A stretch of DNA of 64,000 nucleotides from Pseudomicrostroma phylloplanum. Its lineage: Eukaryota > Basidiomycota > Exobasidiomycetes > Microstromatales. The notes beneath the pieces were generated by a model. It did not search any database. It had not been told where the DNA came from and saw only the letters and a program-made list of their open reading frames with translations. The stretch is from the NCBI GenBank assembly GCA_039545275.1, contig BCHS01000020.1, forward strand, positions 62,001-126,000, written 5' to 3'. Both the position numbers and the translations under genes were made by a program. Every line of letters begins with the position of its first letter. Within the stretch, counting starts at the first letter, position 1. This document shows, piece by piece, positions 42,420 to 54,524 of this stretch.

Positions 42420-45311
42420 TCAAGCAGCAACCCCAGCAATCCTCCTCGCTCTGCTGCTCCCTCCTCTCCTCCTATCCGCCTCTCCCGCCCCACCTCTCTT
42501 CGTGGCAAGCACAGCAGTCAAAGCGAATACGAGGATCATCCACGCCATCTCCCTCTTGCGTAGACTGAGCGTCAGACTGGTCGGGGTACCGCCTCCACCC
42601 ATGCCCATGCCCATACCCATGGTGAAGGAGCGCGAGCGACTTGACGAGGAGAGACGTTCTCCTCCTGCCCCTCTCCCCGTAGCAGAGGCAGAGGTAGCTC
42701 CACCTGCTCTGTTGCTGGAGCCCGCAGCGCGCAACTTGCGATAGCGCTCCGTCCTGCGTCTCCACTCTACCTCTTCCCCTTCCTCCTGCTCAACCCGTCC
42801 AACCTCTCCCTCACCTCCCATCCCGCCTCTAAGCGGATGCGAGACGGCGCTCCATACCCCCTGGAAACTGCGGGCAACTTTCCCCTTGAGGTGTCGATTG
42901 AGAGAGAGGAGGCGCAGCGCAAAGAGGTAGATGAGGGTACGGAGGAGATCACGCCACCGTCTTCGTACGGCCATCTGTCGCTCCCTGGCGGGCAGGCCAG
43001 AGATGGCATAGGAGGAGGTGCGGTGGTACACAGGGGAGTGGCGACGCCGGGATTGGGGCGATGCTGCCGTTGGGGTACGAGAGCCATCGCGCTCTCGCTC
43101 TTCTTCATCTACGCCGTCTTGCCCGCCGTTGCGGCTCACGAGGGAGCGTCGAGTCTGCTGCGAGGGATTGAAGTAGAGCCCCTCAACACCTGAAGGCACG
43201 AGGTAGGCTGGGTAGCCCCAAAAGGGATTGGCAGAATTGTACGGCGAGACGGTCCCGGGAACTCTGTTGAGCTTGCGTGTGCGACGGGAGAGAAAGCGAG
43301 GCGGGTCGTGAGGATCTAGTGATGCACGAGAGGCAGAAGTCTTGCCGTCTTGAGCGGTAGTGGAAGTAGAAGGGGCGGGAAGGGATGCGCTCTGAGCCTC
43401 GATTTCATCTTGCTTCTTCTCTTCCCCTGACTGAGATCGACCTCGCCACCTCTCGAAGAAGCCTCGACCAGACGTAGTAGTGTCCCCGCCAGCGCCGCCC
43501 TTGCCCGTCTTGCGACGACCTGAGCCGGCAGCAGTGGACGTCTCGCCGGCCTTCCCACTAGCATCGCTGTCTACACCGTCGCCATCGATTTCTGTCTCAT
43601 CCGCATCAGGAGAGTAGATGAAGCTCTCCCCTGCACCTCCGCCCTGGCCAGAAGCGTCGTACTCGCCCTCTTCCCATAGCCGGAAATCTCTTAGAGACCT
43701 CGACCGCTTGATCGACGTAGGACTTGAGGGAGTAGCCTCGGTGTTGGCGACTTGCGTACGGTCTGCTCGTCGAGCTTGAGTGGTATCCGGCGCTGGGCCC
43801 CCTCGAGTCATTTGCAGTCTCTTGAGCTTATTGGCCGCATCCGCCGTCATCTTGAGACCGCCGGAGCCCCAACCGCCCGCACCCCAGACACCTCTGCCTC
43901 CAGTACCACCGCCAGTGTTGTTCGAAAGAGGATGAAGATCAAATGGTTTGTCTTCGAGGAGAGGCGTAGCGCGTCCCGAAGCTCCGGGCGTGATGGCTCT
44001 TGACTGTCCACCCCTGGGCGTAGCGGCTGCGCTGAAATAGTGGTCGGCAATGCTATCGAAGCTGCCTGACCTGCTCAGTCCTCTCCCCTGGCGTGAAGAA
44101 CGAGAATAAGAATGCGGGGCATCTTCTCTGGTCGGGCTGACGGGAGCACTACCTCCTCCTCCTTCGCTACGGATACTCTGACTTCTTTTCCTCCCAACAT
44201 GACTCGTAGGACTAGCGCGAGTGATTCGAGGTTGTGCAAGACGGCGCATCACATCGTCCGTCTCGGCCTCGAGGTTGATCTCCCACTCTCCTCCGAGCTC
44301 TTTGGGCAGCCTCCCTGCCTCAAAGAGCCCACCTTCGGCTGTAATCTCTGTCTTGTTGACAAAGTATACCTTCTCCAAGGCTTTGCGGGGCAAGAGGCGC
44401 TTTGCGAGAGCCCAGATGCCGGAGTGGACCCAGCCGAAGTTGAGTACATGGACGGATGAGACCAGACCTGGGTAGTGATTCTTGAGTAGGTCGAGGAGAA
44501 AGGGAAGTAGCTCAAGCTCGAAATTGGAGGAGTTGGAGGAGGAGAGGTCGAATATGAAGGAGCATTGGAGTGGCTGAGCATGTGGCGATGATGATGATGA
44601 TGAGCTTGCAGGCGTCGTCCCATCCGCGGCTTGCGTATCTCCTGGTCTGAGCTCTGCTATCCTCCTCCGGAAGACCTCTAGACAGGCGGCAATGTACTCC
44701 TTGACATCTCCCAGCCCTCCTTCCTCTGGTCTCTCCAAGCTTCTGAGGGTGATCAAAGCTACCGGTCTGCCGAGTGTGTCCAGGAATCGATCATTGAGCC
44801 ACAGCAGCGGCGGTCTGTGTAGCTTCTTGGGCGGTGATACGTAGAGCGGGTGGAGAGAGTCGAGAGAGAGGGAGTCCAGGTCGGTCTTGAGGCGCCATCG
44901 TAAGGTGGAATGGAGCAGAACAAGCGCAGCGGGTGGCTTGTAGCCGCTTCTCCGCAACGAGCGAAAGATGGTCGCTGGTGAACATCAAAGAGGTGGGCAA
45001 GAGATGCAGGAACAGCGTCAGCTTCTCTCTCGGCGCTGGGCCCGGTGCCCACCCACAAGGCGCCTTGACTCACCTCTGTCGCTCAGAAAAGCCACACATC
45101 TCTCCCTTACTTCATCACCGTCGAGTCCTTCGCCCTCAAACTCCTCTGCCAGCTCATCGGGCAGCTCTTGTAGAGCTTGTTGTTGGAGAGACTGGAGGTC
45201 CTCGAGGTGAGCGTCGTACTGGGCATGTAGGTCCTTGTGCTTCTGGAACACGGCAGATGAAGAGGACGCAGCAGCAGAAGAGGACGAAGAGGATGAAAGT
45301 AAGCCCGGCAT
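42420..45311 (-). CDS. CRAL-TRIO (Sec14-like) domain protein with C-terminal membrane anchor
   Basis: Lipid-binding CRAL-TRIO/Sec14-like protein. Exons 45311-45074 and 44974-42420; donor GTGAGT, phase 1; 930 residues. Exon 1 has a poly-Ser start and a helix HKDLHAQYDAHLEDLQSLQQ. The CRAL-TRIO N-terminal helices cross the intron (CVAFLSDR / ATIFRSLRRSGYKPPAAL). The lipid-binding lobe is about 125-300 (PVALITLRSLERPE; VHVLNFGWVHSGIWALAKRL; LEKVYFVNKTEI; ELGGEWEI), matching the Sec14 pattern ...N.P..F...W...KP.L......I. The middle is about 400 low-complexity residues. Near the end lie a hydrophobic helix LRTLIYLFALRLLSL and a last span MAWMILVFALTAVLA (about 888-903) with a basic tail, suggesting tail anchoring. 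It resembles long fungal CRAL-TRIO proteins; the lipid ligand is unknown. Confidence 0.83.
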
Positions 45312-45733
45312 GGCTGCTACCAAGAGGTAGAGAAGGAGAGAGAAGGAGGGATGGGATGGATGCTCCCCTCGCTGTTCGGGTATGAGAGAGAGGGAGAGAG
45401 ATGTGTCCTGTCAAATCTGCTCCGGCCCGAGTGAGCGGGAGTCGGTGCGTCTCTTGGTCGGGCCTCGGCAACTTGGGTGTCGCCCTCGCTTCCGCCCTGA
45501 CATTCCAACTCCGCTCTCGCACGCGCCAGACCGGAGAGCTGCACATCGGAGCCGAAGCAGCACCACACACGGCGGACCACGGAAAAAGGCGCAGAGGGAG
45601 GGAAGATCTGACCCGATGATCACTAAAGGCGAGGAGGCAGCGGTCACCACGTCAGGGCCTACCACCATCATCGCCGTCACCACCCCGACTCTGGTCCTAC
45701 TCACGGCATCCTCCGCTGGTAGCGCTCGCCACC
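45312..45733. promoter_or_regulatory. Divergent promoter region CRAL-TRIO / MRP51
   Basis: 422 bp between head-to-head starts. No repeats of note and no coding signal; the last bases before MRP51 are GCTCGCCACCATG, a strong initiation context. Confidence 0.45.
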
Positions 45734-47551
45734 ATGTCGGCATCTTCTGCCCTTGGGCGCACACTCCCAGCACTCAAGCTCACTGCCCACGACCCACGCC
45801 TAGTGCAAGTATTCACAACCCCACACTCCCACCTCTCCCGTGGAGACTTTGGCTTCAAGGCTCCCCTCGACTCGGCCATCAATGCTGCCAGACACCACAG
45901 GGATGGATCAGTGCGCTACATCCAGGTCAAGGAGCAGGACTCGGTAGCCGGCCATGGACTCAACTGGAAGGAGCGCGAGGGAGAGGTGCTCCTCCTCAAG
46001 CGATGGAGTGAGACGCATGCAAGTGTCAGGAGAGAAGACCCTAACACCTCCTACCTACGGCCCACTGCGTCAGACAAGGGAAGGACGTCACAGCCATTGC
46101 CTCATAGCCGGTTCGACCGCACTTCTAGGCGAGGCCTGCCCACCCGCAACGCAGCCACCCGCCATGCCACTAGTGGAGCAGAAGAGGCATCGGATTCGCT
46201 GCGCCCTATCCCCAACTACCTCATCTACTCCGAAGAGCGATTCGAGCAGCTCCTAGAGCTCATCAGGAATAACCGAGAGGCCTACAAGGAGGCCAGACTG
46301 CTAGAACGAGCCCTCGACCAGCGCAGCGCCAAGTTCATTGCCGCGCAGCGAAGGTACGAGACGCTCCTTGCCGAATCGGAGCATGCATCAGCTGCAGGCG
46401 GACAGACGCCTCTGCCTGTGCCACCCAAGGAGGAAGACTACTCGGTCGAGGCAGAGCTCGAGGCGCTCCGCAGTGCCAAGGCAACTGGAGAGGTGGACGA
46501 GGTGGAGTTGGACGCCTCGGACATGCACAACCTTGCACGGTCGACCCACAATTACTTCCTCGCAAAATACGTCGAAGGTCTCTTCAGCGATCTCAAGCTG
46601 GACGACCCAAAGTCTAGGGTCATGCCCCGATACGTCACCGCCTCTGCTTCCTCTTCGAAGGCAGCTGAGGCGTACGGCCCACGCCGACTGCATGAATTGG
46701 GAGGTCTGCAGTACTCTCACCCCGACGAGATCACCTCGAATGCCCTCGGCCCGGCTCTCCCCGGCCGCATCCTCGGAGTCGAAGAGTCCGGCTATCGCCG
46801 TCAATCCTCCGCTACTTCCATCTCCAAGAACAGATACTCCCTCTCCGTCGGATCGCAAGTCGCCGTCATCCGCAGCTCTCGCGCCGGCAACCTCCAACTT
46901 ACCGGTTTCGACCGTACCCGTGCAAGACCAGAGCAAGGCGCAGGTCTCTTCCGCTTCGACTCCGAAGCAAAGCTCAAGCTCACCAATCCCACTCTGGACG
47001 TCTTGCCCAAACAGAGACGCTTTGGTGCTGGAGCCGAAGGTGCTTGGACTCCCGATATGCAGCAGCTGGGACTGGGCTACATCACCGCCGAGATGCGCGG
47101 GGCGGCACAGCGCAACTCGTCTGCCCTGGGTGAACGCACAAAGCAAGTCGGCGAACAGACCGCACGAGCAGAGACCGTCCCTGGCTCTCGTGGGTGGGTG
47201 GGACGAAGTGAGGACAGCCTTGAGTGGAGTGCGGGAAGGATGAGGGTATCCAACCCCATTGGAAGTCGGTACAGGCACAAGTTCGGATTCGATGAAGATC
47301 AGATCTCCGCTGCGGCCCAGGCGGGGAGGGTAGGACCTGGTGGATCCTTTAGCCGTGTCACTGGACCTGGTGGAGCTGCACGCGCGGATGGAAGAGTGAG
47401 GCTCAATAGGGATGGATACAGGAGGACGGGACTGGGACTCGGGTCCGGTAGGGGCGGACAGACTGCTGATGGCAGTACTGGTGCTGGTGCTGAGCAGGGC
47501 GGAAAGGAGAGCGTTAAAGACCTCATCTTTGGCAAGAGGCAGGAAGAGTGA
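45734..47551 (+). CDS. MRP51: Mitochondrial small-subunit ribosomal protein MRP51 / bS1m
   Basis: Fungal mitoribosome 37S protein of the MRP51 (bS1m) family, which in yeast acts in translation of mitochondrial mRNAs through their 5' leaders. Single exon, 605 residues. The family signature is near the N-terminus: VQVFTTPHSHLSRGDFGFKA then PLDSAINAARHHRDGSVRYI and WKEREGEVLLLKRWSE. The central part has helices PNYLIYSEERFEQLLELIR and RLLERALDQRSAKFIAAQRR. The C-terminal half is basic, Arg/Gly-rich and includes KNRYSLSVGSQVAVIRSS. It ends KDLIFGKRQEE. The N-terminus lacks acidic residues for about 20 positions, compatible with a mitochondrial presequence. The ATG has a good context. Longer than the yeast protein (about 344 residues). 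Confidence 0.8.
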   Translation: MSASSALGRTLPALKLTAHDPRLVQVFTTPHSHLSRGDFGFKAPLDSAINAARHHRDGSVRYIQVKEQDSVAGHGLNWKEREGEVLLLKRWSETHASVRREDPNTSYLRPTASDKGRTSQPLPHSRFDRTSRRGLPTRNAATRHATSGAEEASDSLRPIPNYLIYSEERFEQLLELIRNNREAYKEARLLERALDQRSAKFIAAQRRYETLLAESEHASAAGGQTPLPVPPKEEDYSVEAELEALRSAKATGEVDEVELDASDMHNLARSTHNYFLAKYVEGLFSDLKLDDPKSRVMPRYVTASASSSKAAEAYGPRRLHELGGLQYSHPDEITSNALGPALPGRILGVEESGYRRQSSATSISKNRYSLSVGSQVAVIRSSRAGNLQLTGFDRTRARPEQGAGLFRFDSEAKLKLTNPTLDVLPKQRRFGAGAEGAWTPDMQQLGLGYITAEMRGAAQRNSSALGERTKQVGEQTARAETVPGSRGWVGRSEDSLEWSAGRMRVSNPIGSRYRHKFGFDEDQISAAAQAGRVGPGGSFSRVTGPGGAARADGRVRLNRDGYRRTGLGLGSGRGGQTADGSTGAGAEQGGKESVKDLIFGKRQEE

Positions 47552-48663
47552 GCGTGAGCGCGAGCGCGAGCGCGAGCGAAGCTTCGAGCTAGCTCGCACG
47601 CTTGCACGCACCTCTGAAGCATGTACACTCTCGGTAAGTCTTCAATTCATCTTAACAGCATCACGCAATCCATCGTGGCGGGCGCGGACAAGGGAGGAGG
47701 AGCAGTGACACTGCACTGCACTGCACGACACGCAACGAGACGCAACGAGACGATGAGAAACTCCTCTGAACATCATCGGTCCAACAACACCGATGTACAA
47801 GAAAAGTCTGCAAGGAACCCCCCTCTCGTCGTCTTCCACCTCTGCCCTTTGCGAGGTCCTCCTCAGCGAGGTCTCTCAGCGAGGTACCCTCTCCGAGCGG
47901 GCGGAGGACGGAGGATGCAGGATGGGGAGAGCCTGCTGAATGACTGCAATGTGAAAAGGCGTAGCTGATTCTTCGAATTCCGGATGGCGTGGAATGGAAA
48001 GGAGGGAGGAGGGCAGGAGAAGGAAGAGGAGGAGTGCTCGACCAGCTGGGATCGAAGATTAGGCTGGATTGGACCTGACTCTCTGAACCTGCTCTCTTGT
48101 TCTCCTTGCGCAGTCTTTCAGGCTTGTGGAAAAAAGCGGGGCTCTATCTCTCCCACCTGCCATCTGTCCATGTAGTCGCAGAGCCTGCGAACCCCTAGCA
48201 TGTAGACAGCACACTTGAACCACATCTGCTGTTAACATCGCTGAAAACATCATTTCAACCCCTCGCACTCACTTTCTCACGAATGATTCTGTTGACTGCT
48301 AAGCGTGTATTGAGCCTCGTCTGCTGTGATCTGCTGTAGTCTGGGTCTGGTACAATTAGCCGGAAGCACTTCAGTCGCGACATTGGACAAAATGAAACAG
48401 AGCAAAGGTGGGAGTAAAAGGAGCACGGGTGGGAGTAAAAGGAGCAAAAGTGGCGGGGGAAACAGAGACCAGAGCAGGAGCAAAGGCAAGAGCAAAGACG
48501 GTGTAGAACGTGTGCGTATGTGCGTGCGTGCGTGTGTGTGCAGCAGGAAAGGAAGGGATGCAAAAGGGGTGGGAGACAGTGCGAGGTAGGAAAGGTGGGT
48601 GTGGGATGGGCGGTGGGGAAGGAGGGGCTCTCAGGAGTGAGCAATCACTCAATCTAGACTAGG
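47552..48663. other. Convergent intergenic region
   Basis: 1,112 bp between the MRP51 3' end and the giant orphan's 3' end, long for a convergent space. It begins with GAGCGC repeats (47552-47580), and has a 19-bp direct repeat GGTGGGAGTAAAAGGAGCA at 48407-48425 and 48428-48446, plus a GTGCGTGCG tract near 48515-48540. No tRNA cloverleaf or conserved ORF found. Confidence 0.5.
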
Positions 48664-51600
48664 CTAGAGAGCACGTCCCCCTCCTCTCCCTACCCCTCTT
48701 CCGCCTCGTCTACCCGGCGGACGAGGACGTGCCCTCACTCCTTGCACTGTCTCTCCCACCCCTGGTCTTGAAGCTCCTGGTGCTCCAGGAGCTGGTCCTC
48801 CTTGCGTTGAGTGAAAGTGCGAGTGCGAGGGAGAGGGGGAGCAGAGCGGAGCGCTCTGTCTACCAGTGAGAAGATCGACTGCTCGTGGGTGGAGGGACTC
48901 CCAGCTGTGCTCCTTTATCCGGAAAGATTGAGCATAAGGCTGAGCGTAGATCGAAGTCAAAATCGGAGCTGAAGTGTCGATAGAGACCGTGTGCGTGGGG
49001 TGAGGGTAGGGAGAGGCCACCAGCTCTTCCCGAAAGAAGGCGTACGACTCGAGGAGGAAGATGAGGATCTGCAGTGGAGTAGTCGGTAGTGGTACCGGCG
49101 GCGGCAGCGGTACCGGAAGTGGTAGTGCATCCTCGAGTGCATCGTCGTCTTGTAAAGCAGGTGGGGTGATCGAAGGCCAGCGGGCGCGACTGTGCGCTAG
49201 CAACTTGCGTATCTCTTGTTCCCGCTCTTGCACTTGCGCTTGCACAATGAAGGCAGGAGCATCCGCTCTCCAGTCCAGCTCGTCGTCCTTCTCCAGAATC
49301 GGCAGATCCACCACCCAGGGGAAAAGTCTCGAGTCGAGCATCTTCCCCGCGAGGCACGCCAGCAGCGGCGGGAGCTCTACGCGCGATAGGGAGGAGGAGG
49401 ACAAGGAGAGCTCGCCGAGACTTTCCCCCACGAGGGACTCGTCGGATGTGTCTGACTTGAAGGTTGCGAGAGCGGAAGAGGGGGGAGAGAGGGTTGTTGA
49501 AGATGCTGCTGGAGCTGGTGCGGGAGCTGGAGTTGAGGATGAAAGGGGGAGTGCGGCGGACGTGGTGACGCTTGGTGGTCTTGAGGGATTTGTCGGTGTG
49601 AGAGCTGGCGGATGGGCTGCTGAAAGTGGGAGATTCGGCTCGATGGAGATGCTCTTACTGCTTTGCGGTGCTACTGTTACCGAGTGTGGTGGTAGAGGTC
49701 ATGAAGACGTAAGCGCTTCGCCCTGCAGCACCTACTCTTCCACCATCATCATCACCACAGCTCATCTGCATAAACTCACTTACCCGTCATCCCATCCCCT
49801 TTTCCCTTAGGCCCTTCTGCTCCTCCTTCCCCTCCCGGCTTTCGTACCCTGCGTTGCGCGCTCCATCTCGGCGGGCCCTCCCCCTCCCTTAAAGGGCTCA
49901 TCAAGCTAAACGACACCCTCCCCAGCTCCGTCGTCGTCGTCTGCCTAACCGAGGCTCGACGTCCATGTCCAATCTCATACTTGAAGTGTCCACCAGAATG
50001 GGTGTCGCACGAGCCTGCAATGACCTCGTCGTCGTCGCCGTCTTCTTCTTCAGAGTCGGAACAGGATGAGGGGGAGGAGGAAGAAGAAGAGGAGGAGGAC
50101 TCATCGTCCGAGTCTACTCGAGGAGCGGGGCAGGTCTCGTCTCGATAGGCGAGATGGGACTTGCTTGTACTTGCGCTTGCGCTGGTACCGGCGGCTCGTG
50201 TTACGTTGCTGCCCTGTGCTCGAAAGGGTGAGTCGGCTTGAGCTACAGCGGAAGGTGTAGCCGCACTTCCCGCAACCGGTGCCTCTTTGCCCTTTCCTTC
50301 TCTAGCGGGAGTAGTGCTCAACGATCGACACTTCGCCTCTACATCTGCGTCCGTGATCACGAGCGAGGGCAGATTAAAGAGCCCCCCTTTTGGCGAAAGC
50401 ATCGTATCGCCATGCGTGGTGTGAAGGGTGCACGAGTGGTGGTGCAAAGCAGACGCCTTGAGCGGTGGCAGATCGGCGGCAATCCGGTCTGAAGAGTCGG
50501 GAGGAGTCAGAGTGACGGAGCAAGCGTACTTCCCGCTCATCCAGGGCTTGGAGGCAGTGCCCTCCTTTGCCGAGACGGGAGGCGTGAGAGGTGCTGGTGG
50601 TTGGAAGAGACGGCGCTGAGGCTTGTGCTGGAGCTCACGGAAGAGAGCTTCCTCGTCTGCTGTGGACTCTGTCTCTACCCTGTAGACAAGGACATCGTGC
50701 TGGGCGTAGGGCTGCTGTCGAGAGTGAGCCGCTCTGCCGGCCGACATAGGCCCAGTGATTGAGAATGTGTCGTCAGGCTCGGTAGAAGGGCGTGTGGAAG
50801 AGGCCATCGAGTCTTGACGAGCTCGGGTTGCAGCCCTCGTGAGGTCCAAGTTCCTCACGCGGCTCTGCACATCCGTGGCGCGCCTGATCGAGCCTCTAGA
50901 GCCACTGCGGATACTAGCTGCCTGACCTCGGCGAGAGTAGCGGACGGAGTGAGGACTGCGAGTCGAAGGGCTGAGTGACCCTCTCGGCACACGAGCACTA
51001 CCCACATTGTGCTGCCTGAGTGTACTTCCAGCTCGACTAGAGCTATAAGTTGGCGACGGCCCTGCTTCTCTCTGTTGCTGATACAAGTCCAGGATGGCAC
51101 AGACGGCCTCTCGTCCCGATGCAGCAGAATGAGGTGTGCCTCTCATCTGACTGGGGCTCTTGATACCGCCCTCTGGGATGGGCGACATGGCTTGATCTCT
51201 TTCTGCTCGCGACAGAAAGTAGTTGGCCGAAGAGCCAGACTCTTTGCGCTTCCTCGACGACGATGGGAGTAGACGATGATGGGTGGCAGGTCCATCGTAG
51301 ATAGGAATGCCGGACGTGGTATCGGCGGTAGTGAGGGATGCTTCTCCCTCTGAGGCTTCCATCATACCGTCGATGAGGCTCGTCAAGTCTTCCGTGCTCG
51401 AGCTGAGAGGCGTCGATGCGTACGAGAGGATACTGTTGGCGAATGTCACATCGCTGAAGCGCTGGCTCTCTTCCCTTCTCCACTGCTCAGGCGTCAGGCT
51501 GCCACGACTGCCTGGCGCAGCACTGCCCGGTCCAGGGCGGCGAGCTCGCCTCTCCGGTGTGCGCAAGGTAGCACTACCGCTCCGTCTGCTCGTTGATCGA

Positions 51601-54524
51601 CTTGGTGTCGGCATAGGAGAGTTTCTGAAGCGAGCAACCAGCTCAGATAAAATCTCCGTAGCCTCAGAGGTATCCATCTGGCTATCGTGACTGCCGTCGG
51701 CAGCATTGACAGAATCGAGGAGCTTACGTATGCCTTGGTAAGGAGAAGCGCTGCGCTTCGGTCCGGCCGATCGTCGAGTTTGGCTGCACAGCATGCGTGC
51801 GAGAACAGCCGCAAGTTGGATCTCATCCGCAGATGGTTGCGGCGTCATGGCTGCAGCAGGAGTTAGTCGTGATGGCGTGCCTCCCGTGTGCTTGCTTCCT
51901 CTATGTCTCGCATTCTCTCTTGGCGCCGCATCACCTACAGCCAACCTGCTCAAGGCCATCTCGACGTCTGCGAAGAGGATGGAGGTGCCGATACTAGTAG
52001 CGGTGGGCTCTGCGTCCAGCTCACGGGGAGAAGGGTCCATCGACGAAGCACTGCTGACTGTACTGGCTCGAGCGCGAGCTCGCTGACTGCCTGCTCGAGG
52101 AGGGATGGGCAAAGAGTCGCCCATGCGACGAGCAGAAGGTGGAACAGGTAGAGGCGCGATGGGACGACCAGGGGGTGACCTCAAAGGGGAGGTGAGCGTT
52201 GGTTGCGCTGTGGCGGTCCGCGTCCTTTTCGGAGAGGGACGACTGACGTCTTCCTGTCGAACAGTTGCAATGCTGCTGACCTCACTGCGACGTGCACGTC
52301 TCATTGACTCCGAATGCCCGAGCTGAACGGTATTGGTGATGGGAACAGCCGTGTAGACTTGAACACGACTATCGAAAGCAGGACGACCTGTCTGCGTCTG
52401 CATAGTAGGCAATAGAAGCGGTCGCGCAGGGGGTGGTTTTCGGCTTGTCGAAATGCCATCCTTCACTTCCTCTCCCTCATATTGTGAGGCTGGGACGACA
52501 GGGTGCGCCGGCTGAGGCTTGTCCACAGGCTCCTTCCGCAGTATGGAGACAGGCAGCGGTGGAGGCTCTCGCAGACAGTACGCAGCAGAAGGCGCCGTGG
52601 GCACGACAGCGCGGTAGCTCGATGGCGGCGGTCGAACGAGGGTCGCTCGCGCTTCTCTAGGTGCTCCTTTACTGGAAGGTCTCCAGCCTCTGTACCAAGC
52701 TTGGCTTCCACTGCTCGCCTTGTCCTTGCCGTTGGCGGCAGTAGAGCCATCGAAGTGCACCTCATCGGCAAGGTCGATCCAGCTTGATCGGACTGACACA
52801 GGATTACGGTGCGGAGGTACAGTCGACACGACTGGAGGATTAGAGAGCCTAGATGTCGGCCCAAAGGAAGGCCTCTGTATAGCTTTCTTGGGACTGCTAC
52901 GAGCGAGGAGCCTTAAGCGGCGCATGGGAGGAGGTTTGCGAGGGCTTTCTTGTTTGCTCGCAGGCGGATCGACGCTCTTTTCGACGGATGCCCTGTTGTG
53001 CGATTCGATAGAGCCCTTTCCTGAGTCTGCGCTCCAGTCTAGTGGGTTTGGTAGGCTTTGCTTGCATGCTACTTGGGCCACGGGTGGGGTGACAGCAGCT
53101 TGCTCCTCTTTCGCATCTGATTCGGCTGTCTCGCGGACGGGTACCTGCGATGCGCTCAACGCGAGACTCTTTGCTGGGAGTGGCAGGGGCTCTGAAGGAA
53201 CCTGAGCAGAGTCTTGTGATGCTTCAGCTGGAGGAGGCTTGCTTCCCAGTCTGTTCCGCAATCGTGACGTTGACTTGTGCCTGTGAGATGGACAGCGATG
53301 TCAGGTGGTAGACGATGTGAGCTCCGATGAAGGTGACGATAGCACCATCATCGACATTTCCACTCACATTGCTCTCCTCAGACCGCCCATATGCTCCATC
53401 GATGGCTTACCGTTCGAGGAGCTGTTGTTCCTTTCCGTAGCCTTCTCATCATGAGGCCAGCTCATCGGCATATGACCAGCAGATGCTGGCCAATGGCGTT
53501 CTTGCGGAGAGAAGGACATAGCCTGAGGTATCTCAAGAGACTGTCCTGCTTGGGCGAGCGCGTTTGCGGAGGAGCGTCGGCTTGAATCTTCTGCAGGACG
53601 CTCATAAGCGTGTCTGTCCTCGCGAAACATTGGCGTTGAGGGACTTGCGATGGCAGGATCGACCAGACCTCTAGGGATATTGACATTGAGCGCTCCCAAT
53701 ACTTTTCGCGTACGGGCCTTGATGGAGAAGGTCGGCGACGCGCTTCTAGGAGCCTCAGTGCCTTCACAGAGTGCATTGACATCAGGCCTTGCACGATCGC
53801 TGAAGGACTTGCGAAGGAAGTCCAATCTCTGAGCTACTGGAATCGGCTTGGGCGCAGGCGTCGGTGCAGGGGACTGGGAGAACTTGCTCTTGAGGAGAGG
53901 GTTGTTGTCGCGATGTCGTGGCGTGGTAGGCTGTGTATCTTCCTCGTATGCCGTTGACAGCATTCGACCGCGACGGGGGATGCTGCTGCTTTCGGGCGAG
54001 GTAGCGAGGGGCGAAGCGGAACCGAGCTTGAGGCTTGAAGGTCTGCTGTCCGAGAGTGAGTTCCTTCGCTGCTCTTGCGCCTCAGCTGCTGTGAGATCGA
54101 TGCCGCTTGAAGCACTTGTGAAGATGGGTCCCGAGATCTGTCTGGTGGCACGAATGGACGTGGCAGACGCGCTGCCGCTGCTGGTCCTTCGCATGAGGCT
54201 GGACGCGCTGGCTGGAGGTGTAGAGGTGAGGGGACCCTTTGCCTCGCCTATACTTCCTCGAGAGGGCGTTGATCTCATCGAGGAGCGCACAGTGGAGGCA
54301 GAGATGCGGTGTTGGATCTTGGTATGGTGCAAGAGAGAAGCTGTGGTGAAGGGGGATGGTGGGCTGCAAGTGAAGACGTCGCTGTCATTGGGACTGCACT
54401 GCGAATATACTTCGGTACTGTGGCTGAGGGAGGAGACCGGGTACACGGGTGAGGAAGGTGATGTTGGATCTGGAAAGACGCTGGCTGCGGAGGTCCTGCG
54501 TTGATGCTGCTGCGCCCACTCCAT
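48664..54524 (-). CDS. Giant low-complexity orphan protein
   Basis: Three exons: 54524-53368, 53280-49784, 49673-48664; donors GTGAGT and GTAAGT; phases 2 and 1; 1,887 residues. Not recognised. Exon 1 starts MEWAQQHQRRTSAASVFPDP and is Ser/Thr/Pro-rich. Exon 2 is basic and Ser-rich, with many RRxS phosphosite contexts, short proline-rich runs and an acidic/Ser patch near 50050-50100. Some segments look ordered: ADEIQLAAVLARMLCSQTRR, TEILSELVARFRNS and VCAILDLYQQQREA. Exon 3 carries the most ordered part: VELPPLLACLAGKMLDSRLF and LQILIFLLESYAFFREELV. The second splice was chosen because only that acceptor fits phase 1 and avoids stops. An in-frame ATG at 54725 is an alternative start. A regulatory scaffold is possible but unproven. 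Confidence 0.65.

Noticed and set aside
42502..43193. Plus-strand ORFs opposite the CRAL-TRIO gene
   Set aside because: No domains; antisense to low-complexity, codon-biased sequence.
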